Numbered from the stretch's first letter, positions 36,847 through 64,000 are shown. The stretch is DNA of 64,000 nucleotides from Conus ventricosus (GCA_018398815.1 CM031596.1:59460966-59524965), one strand, 5' to 3'. Program-made: numbers and translations. Notes: generated by a model from the letters alone, not told the origin.

Positions 36847-37106
36847 TCATCTGTCTTTCATTTTCCTCTGGTAAGCCTTCAGTCCCTTTCCACCTTGCTG
36901 ATGTTCACGAATGGTGTGATACAAGAACACAAAGAAGAACAGGAGATCGTCATACTCATTGCAGTAGATGCTGCCAAGCACATCCTCATGATACTCTCTC
37001 ATGAAGTAGTAGACAGCTTCAATGGTGGACAGACAGGAGGTGGCAAGACCTTCGTGACAACGCCAGAACTGAGTCTCATGGTCTCGCAGTTCTACCCGCC
37101 GAAGCT
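36847..37106 (-). CDS. DTWD1: DTWD1 last coding exon
   Basis: Encodes the C-terminal part of the DTW domain: ELRRVELRDHETQFWRCH, the conserved STIEAVYYF, YDDLLFFFVFLY, and a lysine/arginine-rich tail ending MKDR and TGA (complement of 36847-36849). The acceptor is TTATTATAG. A candidate AATAAA on the minus strand lies 0.4 kb downstream. Confidence 0.92.
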
Positions 37107-40100
37107 CTATAATAACAAACATTTATATTTATAATTAAGTCATGTTGTGTATGCCCTGGCAATCATTTATACCACAGTCTGCGCTGAAAACTTGTCACAT
37201 CAGGATATGTTACTTAAAATCTCAAGTTAATGTCAAAAACAAAACGCTCATCTAAAATGGTTTATTCATGCCTCTCATTAATCAGACCAAATCAAAAAAT
37301 CTTATTTTCTTTAAAACTCTCCAAACACATCCTGTCAGACGGAGCACCTCAACACAGGTTTTTTTGGGTGTGGTTTTTTTTTTTTGCAGTCTGCTGTAAA
37401 ATGCTTATGTCTGATGCCATGCCGACTGTAGCACTGGAGTAAATGTCTAATGCTGAGAGGTTCATCAAACGCTATGTGCCAGGGGCCTTCTTCACCCTGT
37501 CATAGGTAAAAGTGGGTATGAAAGGTTTAACCAGTGGTAAGGTCTACCCTTTCATTGCTAAGAGTGGGTATAGAGGGTACAACCAATGGTAAGGTCTACC
37601 CTTTCATTGCTAAGAGTGGGTATGGAGGGTACAACCAATGGTAAGGTCTACCCTTTCACTGGTAAGAGTGGGTATGAAAGGTATGGTATGGGGGTACAAC
37701 CAATGGTAAGGTCTACCCTTTCACTGGTAAGAGTGGGTATGAAAGGTATAACCAGTGGTAAGGTCTACCCTTTCATGGTAAGAGTGGGTATGAAAGGTAT
37801 AACCAGTGGTAAGGTCTACCCTTTCATGCTAAGAGTGGGTATGAAGTACACCATGGTAAGTTACCTTCATGGTAAGTGGGTATGAAAGGTACAACCAATG
37901 GTAAGGTCTACCCTTTCATTGGTAACAATGGGTATGAAAGGTATAACCACTTTCATTGGTAACAGAGGGTATGAAAGGTATAACCAATGGTAAGGTCTAC
38001 CCTTTCATTGGTAACAATGGGTATGAAAGGTATAACCACTTTCATTGGTAACAGTGGGTATGAAAGGTATAACCATGGTAAGGTCTACCCTTTCATTGGT
38101 AACATGGGTATGAAAGGTATAACCACTTTCATTGGTAACAGTGGGTATGAAAGGTATAACCAGTGGTAAGGTCTACCCTTTCATTGGTAACATGGATATG
38201 AAAGGTATAACTCAATGGTAAGCTACCTTCATTTGGTAAAGGTATGAAGTGGTAAACCACTTTCATTGGTAACAGAGGGTATGAAAGGTATTACCAGTGG
38301 TAAAGCCCCTTTCATTGGTAAGAGTAGTATGAAAGGTACAACAGTCGCAAGCTGACCCTTTCATCGGTAAGAGTAGGTATGAAAGATATAACAAGTGGTA
38401 AGGCTGACCCTTTCATTGGTAAGAGTAGGTATGAAAGATATAACAAGTGGTAAGGCCGACCCTTTCATTGGTAAGAGTAGGTATGAAAGATATAACAAGT
38501 GGTAAGGCCGACCCTTTCATTGGTAAGAGTGGGTATGAAATTACCCTGGCAGCTAAATTCCATGCCCGTCACTTAAGATACACCTGACAGACCAGACTAC
38601 AAAGTAATATACTAAAATTGAGAAGATACATACAAAGCGTATAAGAAGACTGCACTGCATTTCTATCGATTTAATGCACTGAAGAATGTCCCACAACTTA
38701 CAAAAAAAAAAAGATGCAATACATGCATGGCAAAATTCTATGCAAGAGCAGGTCACACTAAAATACCATTAATGTGTAATAAAAGTTCTATGCAAGAGCA
38801 GGACACACTAAAACATTACTCCAGTGTAATAAAAGTTCAGTGCAAGAGATGGACACACTAAAATATTACTACTGTGTAATAGAAGTTCTGTGCAAGAGCA
38901 GGGAACACTAAAATATTACTACTGTGTGATAAAAGTTCTGTGCAAGAGATCAGCACATTCAATTATTACTACTGTGTAATATAAGTTCTATGCATGAGCA
39001 GGGCACACTCAAATATTACTACTGTATACTAAACAAGGATAACTTGAGCTTCAACAATAAAACAAAGCCTCATAACTTTTGCCCCGTTTCCAAAAGGAAC
39101 TACCAAAAGTTATTGGACTTGTGTGTCACAGTTGTAAATTTGCACGTTAATATTATGATACTCATCATTATGAGTTAAATTACACTTATTTGCATGCTCA
39201 CCAAAAGCGGCACACACAAACATGCACGCAAGCACACATGCACACACACACTCAGAGCCTTTTAAAAGCTGCAAATTAATATAAAAAATCTCCACATGAA
39301 AAAATGCATCCTACCTTTCAATCGTTCATCTTGAATTATATTTTTTGTCTGATTCCATGTACAATCTATAAAAACAGCTCGTTCAAAGGAAGGACTGCTG
39401 AGGCGCATGCATTTTTCTGGTGGACAAGCATTTTCTGTGTCTGAAGTGTCAGCCTGGCGTTTACCTGCAAAGAAGAAAATAGATACCTTTGCATCTTTCA
39501 GAACTTTTCACCTCTTTAAAAGCCTTCCTAAATACCTACTTTTCACAGATCTTTAATGCTAATAAGTAATAGCAATAGAAGTGGGGGTAAGTACCACAAA
39601 CCTCTGCATGCAAGTTCCTTCTCACATCTGTCTTTACTTATATATTATGAAATATATGCACTGCATAAAAACATACAAAAGAGTATTAACTCAACCGCTT
39701 CATGCTGGTGCCAAGGCTGGAGGGACTGAATCCATGTTTTCACAAATCCCTGTTGCAAGTGGAGAAGATTCCCTGAACCTGAATTATGTAGATACTTCCA
39801 AATGTGGCCATCCTAATATTAATCCTGAAAATTATCATGAAATGAAATGCAATCCTGAAGTCATTTTTGGCAAACTTATTACACTTACATAATGCTAATT
39901 CGTTTTTCAAACCAACTCACACATAGTCCTTAAGTGATGCTTACTAGCTACATTAACTGAAACAAAATCATGCAACATGTTTTTCTCCGGTTACCATTCT
40001 TTCTTCAATACTATGCAACATATGACAAAGAGACAGTTCAGAGAAAATAACTATAGATGTACTAAAAACATAAGGTAAACAGTCCAGAGCCAACAGCATC

Positions 40101-43100
40101 CCTTGCGCATTAAGAAAAGAGGAACTAACTTTAGGTCATGTCTTGTGCCCTATCGCAAGATATTCATGAGCGGGTGTGACAGCTGGGTGGCCAACAAAAC
40201 CAACTGATTGTGAAATTTGAAGAAACACAGCCACAGGTGAATTCAAAACAGGTATTGAAAATGGCTCCTGAAAAAGGAGGTACTAAGGGAGGTAACTACT
40301 TTCATTTTCATCTGTTCTTAGAATTTTAAAAGATACAAAAATTCAACTCCTGTTGACATCTGCACAATTGTCCCACAGTAATCATGTATGTGTAATTAAG
40401 CATTCTTTTTTGTCCATTGTTTCTGAGCACACTGAATGAATTCTTTGGAAACAATCCGTCTGCATCAGTATCAACTAGTCTTCAGAATGTTTTATAATTA
40501 TACTTATGGTTTCCTCTGAAGGCTGTGTGTTTTAAAGAAGGTAAATTCAAACGAATCTGACTTTTTATATATGACATAGTTTTGCATTCTCTCATCATTT
40601 TGGCAACTTTGTGTGTATATCTTTTCTAATGCTACTACCTTTTTCGAGGTGAAACATACTCTACTAGGTTACCATACCCTACATATGTAACAAGGGCAGA
40701 GTACAATTTTACAAATATGTCTTTGTTCAAATTATCACAAGATACCTTCATTGATCTTTTTTTCTGATCTGTTTTCTTTGCTGCTATTAAAAAAACAGCA
40801 ACTAACAAAGTGCTAAAATCAAGAACAATCAACTAGACTGAGAGTATTTGGTGTTATCTTCCAGTACTGACAAACCTGAACTAAATTTGTTGGGTTTTTT
40901 TTTTTTTTTCCTTTCTTTCTGTTTTTCAATTGTCAAAAGATTTCACTGCTTACCCAGGCAGCGCACCTTCCATACTAAAAACGAGATCTTACAAGCAAGA
41001 GCAAACACAAAACAAGTGACCCAGCTTACCTAAGGGAGTCTTGTCATTGTGAGTTGAGTCAGGGACACTGACACTGGAAACAATGTCAACAGTGTCAGAA
41101 GCTCCCTTACTTGACGTGGCTATTCTGCTGCCATTATGTGTCACTGCTAACTCCTTCAGAGTGATTGCATCTTTGCATGGAAACACCAACACAACCTGAC
41201 AGAGATAAAGAAGCATTTTAATCAATTTTCATAGTAATGTAGTTCAACTCAACTTATATGCTTGAAAATTAAAATTAAATTATGAAATTTCAATGCCAAT
41301 ATCTTATTATGAAAGAGCAAAAACAAAAGAAAATGAAACCAATTAACCAAACTGAGTGACTAGCTGCAGAGTTTTTGTGGGCAAATTTTACTGACTAAAC
41401 TTTGAGATATCACTTTGATTGATACTCTCCATCTACATGAGAGAAAAAAAATAGACAGGACGGCATTAAAGGAAGAAACTCCTCAAGTATCTTTGGAACT
41501 ATGTCAAAAGTAGCAGATTAAAAAGAGAAGAGAGATACACACAAAGAAACAGAGAGACATAGTTCAAATAAAGAAAGATACCCTTTTCTTAAGTTATACA
41601 TATACAAATACTTGTCCCTCATATCATTTCTGGATTACCTCAAATCATGTCACTACAGTTTACACCCTGTTCAGTTTGTGCCACTGATTAAGCTTTCTTG
41701 ATCCTTGCACGCTAGGGACAAACATGACTCCCAGTCATCATCATTACATATCAGCAATATTCGAACAGGCTTTTTTCTAAGGAAAATTACAGAGGAACGT
41801 TCAATAATGACCTTCACAAATCCTCAAAAAGTAAACATTTAAAGGATATGCATTTGTTTCTGCTCAGGAAGTACATGTTGTACAGGGCTGAAACTTAATT
41901 TCACCATCTTGTCCTAAACATCACATTCGGCAAATTCGGTTCACAGTTCCGGTTGCCTTGGTAGCAGCCTGTAAATTTCCCACAGCAGTAGAGATTCTAT
42001 AAACAGTACACAAGCTATAAAACACTTTACTGTACACACCCACACACACCTGCCATGTGAATCCTACGTGGAACAGAACACCGGTCGGCTTCAAGCACCA
42101 TCTTTCATCATCAAACATTATGTCTGTGCAATGAGTCACCTGAGATTTGCTTTTGTTTCCCTTTGTACACACTGATTTTTGTAGCCAAACATCAGGTGTT
42201 TTTTTAACAATATGTCAGGCTACCCCAAAAAATGTTGGGCAAACTAAGCTTCCCAGGTTAGGATGCAGTGGGGTCTTTGACCATATCTCAGCTTTACTTG
42301 TATAGACAAAGATAAACAAAGATACAGGTGTTCCAAAAAAAGTAGTCTTCACAAAGTGTGAACCATTCCTTGGAATTCTTTGCTGGGAGGTTTCACTGTA
42401 ATAACTGTCATCTTGACTCAAGGCAACATTCAACCAGTATGCCGAACCATATGCAACACTGAAATCTCTAGGATAACCATAGGATCCTTCTTGTACACAG
42501 GGACAGCATTCCATGTTGAAAATAACGCTGTGTTTTTTTTTTCTATGAGGCTATCTTGTATGGCACTGAAGCCAGGAGTAATAGATTAAAATCAAATATG
42601 ATAAGTGAAATTGCAAGACTGAAAATGTAGGTCAAGAATAATTGTACATAAAGTGTGTATCATAAACCCAGTTGGTGAAAAAGGAAACTATCAGAAACAA
42701 AATCCCCTGGTTATAGAACCAGACACACATGGTTTTGTTTGAATCTTAATACTGCCATTTGTAGCTGTTTTTCACACAGAATGTTTATGTGGAGATCGGT
42801 TTCTATGTGTGTATGTGTGTGCGTGGTTATGTATGTGGGTGTACATGAGGGTAGGTAGGTGGGTGGGATGGTATATGTGTGTGTATAAATGTGTTTGTGC
42901 TTGTGTGTGCATATTTACAAGTAAATAAAGCATTCAGGTACTACAAACAAAGTGACCTTGTCCTTGTCGTAGTCCGGAATGCAAGGAAACGTGTAGACTG
43001 TGACATCTTCAGGAGCTAGAACAACAGCGTGTGGACAGGTGCTTTTGCCGTCAGACTCACTCTGGTGTTTAATGATGTCTATCTTGATTGGCAACTGAAG

Positions 43101-43763
43101 AAACATGAAAGCGGCATAGCAGTATATTCCAAAATAAAAGAGAGGTAAAACATCCTTGATTATAATCACTTTAGTTGTTATATCTTTTCTATTCCGTTTG
43201 TCATTTACCCTTTTCTGTGGTTTCAAAGTAAAGGAGACATATCTGTGGTTTCTCTTTGAGATCTTAATCTTATGAAATCTATTATCATGTCTGTTTGCAC
43301 TTTATAGCATCGTTTATTTCCTTGTGTTTGTTTTACAAATTGTTTCTCTTCCCAAGTTCACTTTACTGTGTGTACTGTGGGTCTGTCTGTGTGCTTGCTC
43401 GTTTCAGCATTTTCATCAACTTCAAGTCTGTTCCTTATTCACTATCTTCAGGCTGGGTTTTGATGCTGAACGTTCAAAATGTATCACCTGATAGATCAGC
43501 TAAAGGAAAATATGAAAAATTAAAAAGTATATCGCAATCGTTTTATTGGCATCCACTGACAATGATGTTAATCGATCTGGTTACATTCAGGCACCTACCT
43601 TTACTTTTGGCAGCTTCTCCTTGAGTTTAGGATTGGGGGTACAACAGGTATAGCAGAAAAATTTGCGTGATTTTGTGCATCGCTCACATTTGTATCTGGA
43701 ATCTGTGGAATTCAGGAATGAAGAATCTGCTATCTGCAGATCAGGAAAAGGGTCTTCCAACAT
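36847..43763 (-). CDS. DTWD1: DTWD1, tRNA-uridine aminocarboxypropyltransferase 1; exons 43763-43599, 43094-42957, 41195-41030, 39464-39315, 37106-36847
   Basis: Five minus-strand exons join in phase (0,0,1,1) to about 292 residues; human DTWD1 is about 304. DTW-domain proteins transfer the 3-amino-3-carboxypropyl group of S-adenosylmethionine to uridine in the tRNA D-loop (acp3U20 for DTWD1). Visible landmarks: the zinc-binding-like cysteines CERC (26-29) and FCYTCC (36-41); LPIKIDIIKH (56-65) and DGKST; YTFPCIPDYD; the family-defining D-x-T-W as FIDCTWNQ (188-195); DERLK; STIEAVYYF and the late YDDLLFFFVFLY. The C-terminus is basic. Exon 1 follows an acceptor-like TTTGTGCAG directly at the ATG, so a 5' UTR exon probably lies upstream. 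The weakest junction is the exon 2 donor (GTCACT); it was chosen because it preserves the alignment into exon 3. Confidence 0.9.
37500..38545. repeat. ~52-bp minisatellite in DTWD1 intron 4
   Basis: Units built from GGTAAGGTCTACCCTTTCA, TTGGTAACAGTGGG and TATGAAAGGTATAACCA repeat more than 20 times with variants (a shorter unit without the GGTCTACC part alternates with the long one). Open frames through it are artefacts of periodicity. Confidence 0.93.
38733..39030. repeat. 50-bp minisatellite in DTWD1 intron 4, about six copies
   Basis: The unit AAAAGTTCTGTGCAAGAGCA followed by GGACACACTAAAATATTACT and ACTGTGTAAT recurs six times with 5-15% differences. Confidence 0.92.
39315..39464 (-). 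CDS. DTWD1: DTWD1 coding exon 4 with DTW signature
   Basis: Encodes a polar linker followed by AVFIDCTWNQTKNIIQDERLK. The Asp-x-Thr-Trp signature that names the family is at residues 190-193. The acceptor is TTCTTTGCAG and the donor GTAGGA; both boundaries are phase 1. Confidence 0.9.
41030..41195 (-). CDS. DTWD1: DTWD1 coding exon 3
   Basis: Encodes VVLVFPCKDAITLKEL, equivalent to the VALIFPGPQSISIKD region of vertebrate DTWD1, then a polar Ser/Thr/Asp-rich linker that is variable in the family. The acceptor is TCTCTGTCAG and the donor GTAAGC. Confidence 0.82.
42957..43094 (-). CDS. DTWD1: DTWD1 coding exon 2
   Basis: Encodes residues 56-101 with the highly conserved LPIKIDIIKH, DGKST and FPCIPDY motifs. 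The acceptor is CATGTTTCTTCAG. The donor read here is GTCACT, unusual but phase-compatible; a GTACCT about 15 bases further on would add five residues and fit the family less well. Confidence 0.85.
43599..43763 (-). CDS. DTWD1: DTWD1 coding exon 1
   Basis: Encodes residues 1-55 from MLEDPFPDL to LPKVK, including the two cysteine pairs that resemble a zinc ribbon (CERC and CYTCC). The donor GTAGGT follows AAG. The ATG sits immediately after a splice-acceptor motif, so either this is the start codon or an upstream coding exon has been missed. Comparison with vertebrate length favours a start at or near here. Confidence 0.82.
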
Positions 43764-45269
43764 CTGCACAAACAACAGATTGTATAAGCGCTAGCTTCAG
43801 AAAACAACTACCAATTGCAAGTGCGAGCATACAAAAACACTGCTGACAAAGATTATAAATACCTGTGCACACACTTTTCAAGAAATGAGGATTTTATCAA
43901 GTCCGTTCTCAAGCCTACCCAGGGTTGTTGTCCACAGCACATATAAAATTTCCAATGTCAAGCATAACTCCTAGTGCACAATGAAGCATAAGTTTAGTTC
44001 ATGATTGTAAACTATAACACATCTCTCTCACCCTCTGTTCCCCAGCTAGAACTTCAAGGATTACCAAAGGTGATATTTCTGTGTATGCGACCATTTCTAA
44101 TCCAACCATTAAGGTTGCCATATTGTCTTCCAAGATGATGTCTAAACACACTACCAGTCTGCCCATGTTTTATTTTCAAGTTAGTCAATGATCCATCCCA
44201 GCAGAATACATAACACTCTCCTCCAACAGATGGTGGAGGATGTAACTCTTTCTGCCTAGCTCCTGACTGGAAACTATTTCCTTTGTGTGTCATCTGCCAC
44301 TTCAGAAAACAAATTTTGAATCATTTGGCAAGCTTTTTCCAGGTTATTTGTTTATACTATGATCAAATGAGACAATGTTACAGTGAGCCAAGTTTTAGAT
44401 GAAATCGTGGTAGGCTTTCTCAACAAATAAGTCTAAAATATCAATATTAATAAAAACAAGAGGTTCTGGTAGTTTTTAGTTTTTGTCTTGTTTAATTAAA
44501 AAGAGAGATGAACATTTCCATCATGGCAGATTTTTACCCATCACTGGCCTAAACCTTTTGTGTTTACCTTTGTGCAGAAACATTTTGCCAATCTCACCAA
44601 GCAACTAAACTAGATAGAACGAACAGTGGCTACTACTATGATTGGGAAGAAGTTGTAGCACAACAAGTTGCAGCCTGATATTGTAATTGTAAAGGATCAG
44701 GATTTCTTCCTGCTTTCCTTTTACTACACAGTTGCAGACTTGGTCATGACATATCGCAGGAGAACTAATTCAGTGGAATGCAGACTAAGCCTTCTTTAAA
44801 TCAATTACATTTTGTGAGGTCGTTAATCACCATCTGGTGCCCATTTAGATGTAGCTGTACATTACCAGGCCATAAGGGCTGCCAGCTTCAACAGTATGCC
44901 AGCCGAGCCCCACACACATCCAAAACAATGCCGGTCATCAGGATTCAATGACATCAACATACAGAGAATACCAACACCACCCTCTGTTCTCTCCCCCTCA
45001 CCCACCTTCCGTGTCAGTGTCTGCACACATACCGTTACCACAAGCGATATACTGGTAACAACATTTACTCGCATGCACACACACACACACATACAAACAC
45101 ACATACATGTATGCATGCAACACGCAACTCGGAGTCAAGTGTATCTTGTCTCATTTACTGTTTTAGGTGTAAAAAATGATAGTCATAGTTCAGCATTTAT
45201 GTCACATTACCAGTTATGACGACATCGGTCTAGCTGCTATTGCATGTTGGACGCAAGAACCCAAGACAC
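43764..45269. other. DTWD1 5' side, probable 5' intron/UTR and promoter area
   Basis: No coding motif recognised. A 79-codon minus-strand frame at 44054-44293 lacks any DTWD1 similarity I can see. The acceptor at 43764-43772 implies that at least one upstream non-coding exon lies here or further toward 46 kb. Confidence 0.45.
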
Positions 45270-46090
45270 CAATATAGAATGCTAAACAGTAATACTGGTG
45301 AGCATGCAGATATTTCAACATGTGATTATGAAAAAGATCTTGGTGTCATTTTTTATTCTGACCCGGTATGGCCTGGTATTCGATAAGCATATTCAAAACT
45401 CTATAAATAAAGCTAACAAAATGATTGGTATAATTAAACGTACTTTTATTCACATAGATAAAGATATTTTTACAAAACTATACAAGGCTTTCGTTAGACC
45501 ACACTTGGAATATGGCAACACAATTTGGTATCCTCAATTAAAGAGGCAGTCCGCTGCTTTGGAAAGAGTACAAAGAAGATCAAAAAAGCTTGTAAAGAAT
45601 ATACAAAATCTTCCCTATGAAGGTAGGTTAAAAGCTCTTGGACTGCCTACCGTAAAAACAGAATGAGGGGCGATTTGATCCAAGTATATAAAATATTTGT
45701 GTTGACAATATTCCTATTTCAATTTTTTTTTACAGCATCAAGATTTAATACTACCAGAAACAGTGTGGATAAAATTTATCATAAATATTGTCGCACTAAC
45801 CTAAGGAAATTTTCTTTCAGTAACAAGAGTCACAAATCTTTGGAACAAATTAACTCCCAACATTAAATGCGCACAAAATATTAACCTTTTCAAAAGCTCT
45901 ATCGATGATAGTGTATTATTGAAGACTATTTATTTTGACTATGATAAATAAAGACTTGAGCGAGTTAAAGACCTGACCGTACAAAGATGAGATAACACTT
46001 TGAAGGGACATGTAAAGCCAGTTCTGGCTAAAATTGCAAAAGCAATTGTCACTATGAACCTGAACTTGAACCTGGTAAAAAAAATAATAA
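45270..46090 (+). mobile_element. CR1-like LINE, 3' fragment
   Basis: Encodes EKDLGV, FDKHIQNSINKANKMIGIIK, LYKAFVRPHLEYGNTIW, ALERVQRRSKKLV and, after frameshifts, RGDLIQVYKI and VTNLWNKLTP ending near 45949. These are standard motifs of the CR1/jockey-type ORF2 C-terminus. A short foreign insert (about 45352-45378) disrupts the start. Related to the minus-strand fragment at 12180-12944. It lies between DTWD1 and the FAM227B candidate first exon. Confidence 0.82.
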
Positions 46091-46510
46091 ATAATGATAA
46101 TAATAACAATATGCATAAAAGCTGCAAAATGACTGTCAAACTATAATAAAGGCTGCACGAACCCTGCTTTTTGTATCTAAATAATGACCCCAACCAATAA
46201 TGAACTCTGATCTGTAGTACCCTACGCGCAACGTGCGCTGTATCTTTTGAACTCTTTTGCCTTTCAACGGATAAGAAGACGAAAAAGTATATAAGCAGAG
46301 CAGACACATTTTGTTGCTCGTATTCTTAAGTTATATTTTTTTGTTATTGATGACAGTCACTTTCAGTAGGTTGTTTGCAATTAACCTGTATTATGCCAGG
46401 TCATACTGTAATCAACTTTGTTGTTGTTGTTGTTTTTTGGATCGCCAAAATCTAACAGCTCTACATCTTCTACATCTTCTTCTACATAAGTGTTGCTTAG
46501 GTAAACCATC

Positions 46511-61677
<15,167 letters not shown>

Positions 61678-61813
61678 GTCAGTGATTGTGATACTGCTGC
61701 CTAATGGAAATAAGCTGGGGTTATGTTCATTGTGCTTGGATTTAGATTTTTTTTAGACCAGTTTTCTTCTCTTTTAAAATTTTTTTTTAAACATTTTCTT
61801 TTTTGTTGTTATC

Positions 61814-61867
61814 TTATGGCAACTGTTTTGTATGTTTATGTGTGTCCATACAAAACAGTTGCCATAA
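61814..61867. other. perfect 21-bp inverted repeat with 12-nt loop
   Basis: 61814-61834 (starting TTATGGCAACTG) and 61847-61867 (ending CAGTTGCCATAA) are exact reverse complements around a TTTATGTGTGTC loop. The stem does not extend on either side. It lies 137 bases after the FAM227B donor at 61678. Confidence 0.93.
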
Positions 61868-62168
61868 AATAAAATCTTTGTCAATGATTAAACTGGTTTA
61901 TTTCTTTCTTTGTCTCTGTGTGTCTGTCTGTCTCTGTCTGTCTGTCTCCCTCATTCCCTCCCTCTCTCGCTTTGTCCCTCTTTCTCTTTTAGTCAGATAT
62001 GTACATTAAATGCACATACATGCACATACGTGCACACACGTGCACACACTCACACACAGACACACAGAGACAGACACACAGACAGACACAGACACACACA
62101 CACACACACACACATGAGCATGTCCTTAAGGGGACATGTAAATATGCATGTGTGCATGTGCGCTCGCT

Positions 62169-62199
<31 letters not shown>

Positions 62200-63367
62200 A
62201 TGTGAGACATCCAAGGGTAGAGGGGAAATCATCCGTCCATCACCCCAGACCGTATTGATGTTGGACATTTTCGTTTATTCAGTCAATCAAAACCAGATCA
62301 ACCAACCATCCAAGCCAGCCAAGCCAGCCTAGCAAGCCAACCTGGAAAATTACCAGGAACAACATATATATTTAGAAAATTGGCCACAAAAGGAGAAATC
62401 TCCAAAAGCATGAATGAAATGAAACATACATTTATAACTATGAATACAGAACCATGGGGGAATCTGCAAAAAATAAACTCAGCATAATGGAACAAAAGCA
62501 AAATAAAATAACATTAAGATACTGTGAAGATACCGGCATCTGTTCTGCTACAGTAAAGGTTGTACTGCATGCTAGCAGCACTGACCCTTGTGTCTATTAC
62601 GACCACAGAACAGGGAAACCACAATTATCTCAACAGGACATAGGACTAAATTATTACTCAGCAGATTCAGTTAATCCCTCATAATATGAAAACAAATTTT
62701 CATTTATTCATAATAATACATAGGCCTACACAACATCATTCAGTCAATGACTCTGACAAAAAAACATATCTTCATTCAATACCATTGATTACATACACAT
62801 TGGCTTGTGGTAACAATAACCATTGTGACCACCAGCTTTACAAAAAATCCATGGTACCAAGGGTACAATAAATTGCCCAGCAACATGTTGAAAAATGTCA
62901 GAACAAAACAAAAAATTTTCAACAGAATATTAACATGGGAAAAACATTATCTACCTCAGGACAGGGTGTTGACCCACACCCTTTCATCTGTCCCGGCCAC
63001 CTCTCTTTTGTGGAACAGGCATCCTCTGAAAAGGGCAACACGTGTGTCCCTAAATCATAGCACCAAGACGCACATGATAAAAAAACAAGATAATAATTGC
63101 CTGGCATCACATAGCCGGCGAAAATCCAACTAAGGGAAACAACTCATACATTTCAATAGTTTACTCTTTAAAAAAAAGGTTGCTTCCCTTCATTCATCCA
63201 TCGTCGCAACGCGCCCAAGTAGGCCTATAGCCAAGAATTGGGACACAATTCAAAACGACGTTTCTGATACATCAACAACACTGTAACTACAAGGAGTGAG
63301 CATAACTGAATAACTCATTCCAGCCTCCTTCACATCAGGTACTGATTCCATGAACAAAAATTAACAA

Positions 63368-63369
<2 letters not shown>

Positions 63370-63406
<37 letters not shown>

Positions 63407-63412
63407 GAGAGA
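63370..63412. repeat. (GA)n microsatellite
   Basis: (GA)n of about 20 units; other short (CT)n/(CA)n tracts lie at 23458-23556, 28187-28280, 32440-32510, 51926-51974, 54690-54765 and 62090-62200. Confidence 0.95.
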
Positions 63413-64000
63413 TCTGTCCAAGATCCCTTGAAAGAAAAATACAACCAGTTCTCCCTCTAAGTGAAAACTCTTAGTCTTGTAAACATCTCCATTAAGTGGC
63501 TTTTAACATTTTCTTTAAAACACTTAAACAAGTCAACAACAACAAAAATATTCATCAATAATAACCATATTCCCAATGAACTTGTTCCCAGTAAACTTGT
63601 TTTGACATACCTCAAAAATAATCACCTTTTCCTTGGTGCTTTAGCTAGCCAGCCTGAGACCGGTCTTCCCTTATCAAACGAACAGCAAAACCTCTGTTGG
63701 CTGTGACAAGCAGTGGGGGAAAAGATCGCGTTCTGGCGGGATGCCGGTATTATTGCCCCCAGTTTACACCAACTGCTAATCCGCAGCGGAATATAGGCCC
63801 TAAGCCTCAGTAAATAACAGTATTAATTAATGCTTTGTCATTACCATGAATAAATATCCATTACTGTCTGGTAATTTGTGCACATTCCTAAACAGAGATT
63901 ATGCCAAGTAGACTGATTATATCCACAAACCACTATTGTATTCCTACTCATCCACTGGAATTCTAAAGATAATTCTGGAACCAAGCTAATCCCTATGCAC

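Larger units (their letters stand above)
61678..64000. other. 3' end of window; FAM227B intron, no further exon recognised
   Basis: Contains the 21-bp hairpin (61814-61867), (TCTG)/(CA)n tracts at 61915-62205, a short CAAGCCAGC repeat near 62310-62340 and (GA)n at 63370. Searched for the rest of the FWWh region without success. Confidence 0.5.

Noticed and set aside
37586..38169. Open frames with repeated GMKGIT/GKVYPF units
   Set aside because: Produced by the 52-bp minisatellite in a DTWD1 intron, on the strand opposite the gene.
44054..44293. 79-codon minus-strand frame upstream of DTWD1
   Set aside because: No similarity to DTWD1 N-termini or any known domain, and no fitting splice sites identified.
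61814..61867. Calling the 21-bp hairpin a microRNA gene
   Set aside because: The stem ends abruptly at 21 bp, with no lower stem for Drosha and no imperfect pairing; there is no expression evidence.

Overview
This is a 64-kb piece of an animal nuclear genome. The evidence is intron-split genes with GT-AG junctions, a cytoplasmic tRNA-Ala with Pol III boxes, many long (TG/CA)n, (CT/GA)n, (TCTA)n and homopolymer tracts, several families of decayed non-LTR retrotransposons (LINEs) and a tRNA-derived SINE. The conserved proteins and the repeat families (RTE, CR1-like and I-type LINEs, Helentron-like tandem-repeat elements) suggest a marine invertebrate, most likely a mollusc and perhaps a gastropod. 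That taxonomic guess is inference. Only a few percent of the window codes for host protein.

Three host genes can be reconstructed exon by exon. (1) MOSMO, plus strand, coding exons at 15507-15609, 18150-18362 and 19858-20045: a complete 167-residue four-helix membrane protein, the Modulator of Smoothened that damps Hedgehog signalling. (2) DTWD1, minus strand, five coding exons between 43763 and 36847: about 292 residues, the tRNA uridine acp-transferase. (3) A FAM227-family gene, probably FAM227B, plus strand: six mutually phase-compatible exons from 54430 to 61677, one probable exon at 49333-49497 and a candidate first exon at 46511-46631. It runs off at its 3' side. DTWD1 and FAM227B stand head to head, as I recall them in the human genome at 15q21, so this looks like an old conserved gene pair.

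Layout. 1-515: LINE reverse-transcriptase tail (minus). 516-6470: simple repeats and a 31-bp minisatellite. 6474-8255: a Helentron-like (HINE-type) element with two internal tandem arrays; a shorter relative lies at 55669-56839. 8260-10237: (TCTA)n plus short motifs resembling hammerhead ribozymes. 10238-14054: a 1.1-kb segment carrying tRNA-Ala(AGC), present twice as direct repeats around two back-to-back LINE fragments. 14055-25140: MOSMO with an old RTE tail in its first coding intron. 26076-26720: a fold-back element with a triplicated arm segment. 27000-33338: no recognisable gene. 33339-35595: a nested stack of transposons with visible target-site duplications. 36448-43763: DTWD1, with two minisatellites in one intron. 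45270-48770: two CR1-like LINE fragments between and inside the divergent genes. 49333-61677: FAM227B, with LINE fragments, a HINE-type element, a SINE and large (CT)n/(TG)n tracts in its introns. 61678-64000: simple repeats and a perfect 21-bp hairpin, no recognised exon.

There is no operon, CRISPR array or prokaryotic system. The most unusual content is in the mobile elements and tandem structures: the paired HINE-type elements, the repeated hammerhead-like motif, the duplicated tRNA locus, the TTAA-bounded insertion inside an RTE LINE, the triplicated splice acceptor of FAM227B, and the hairpin near 61.8 kb. All identities, family names and alignments are by eye and from memory.
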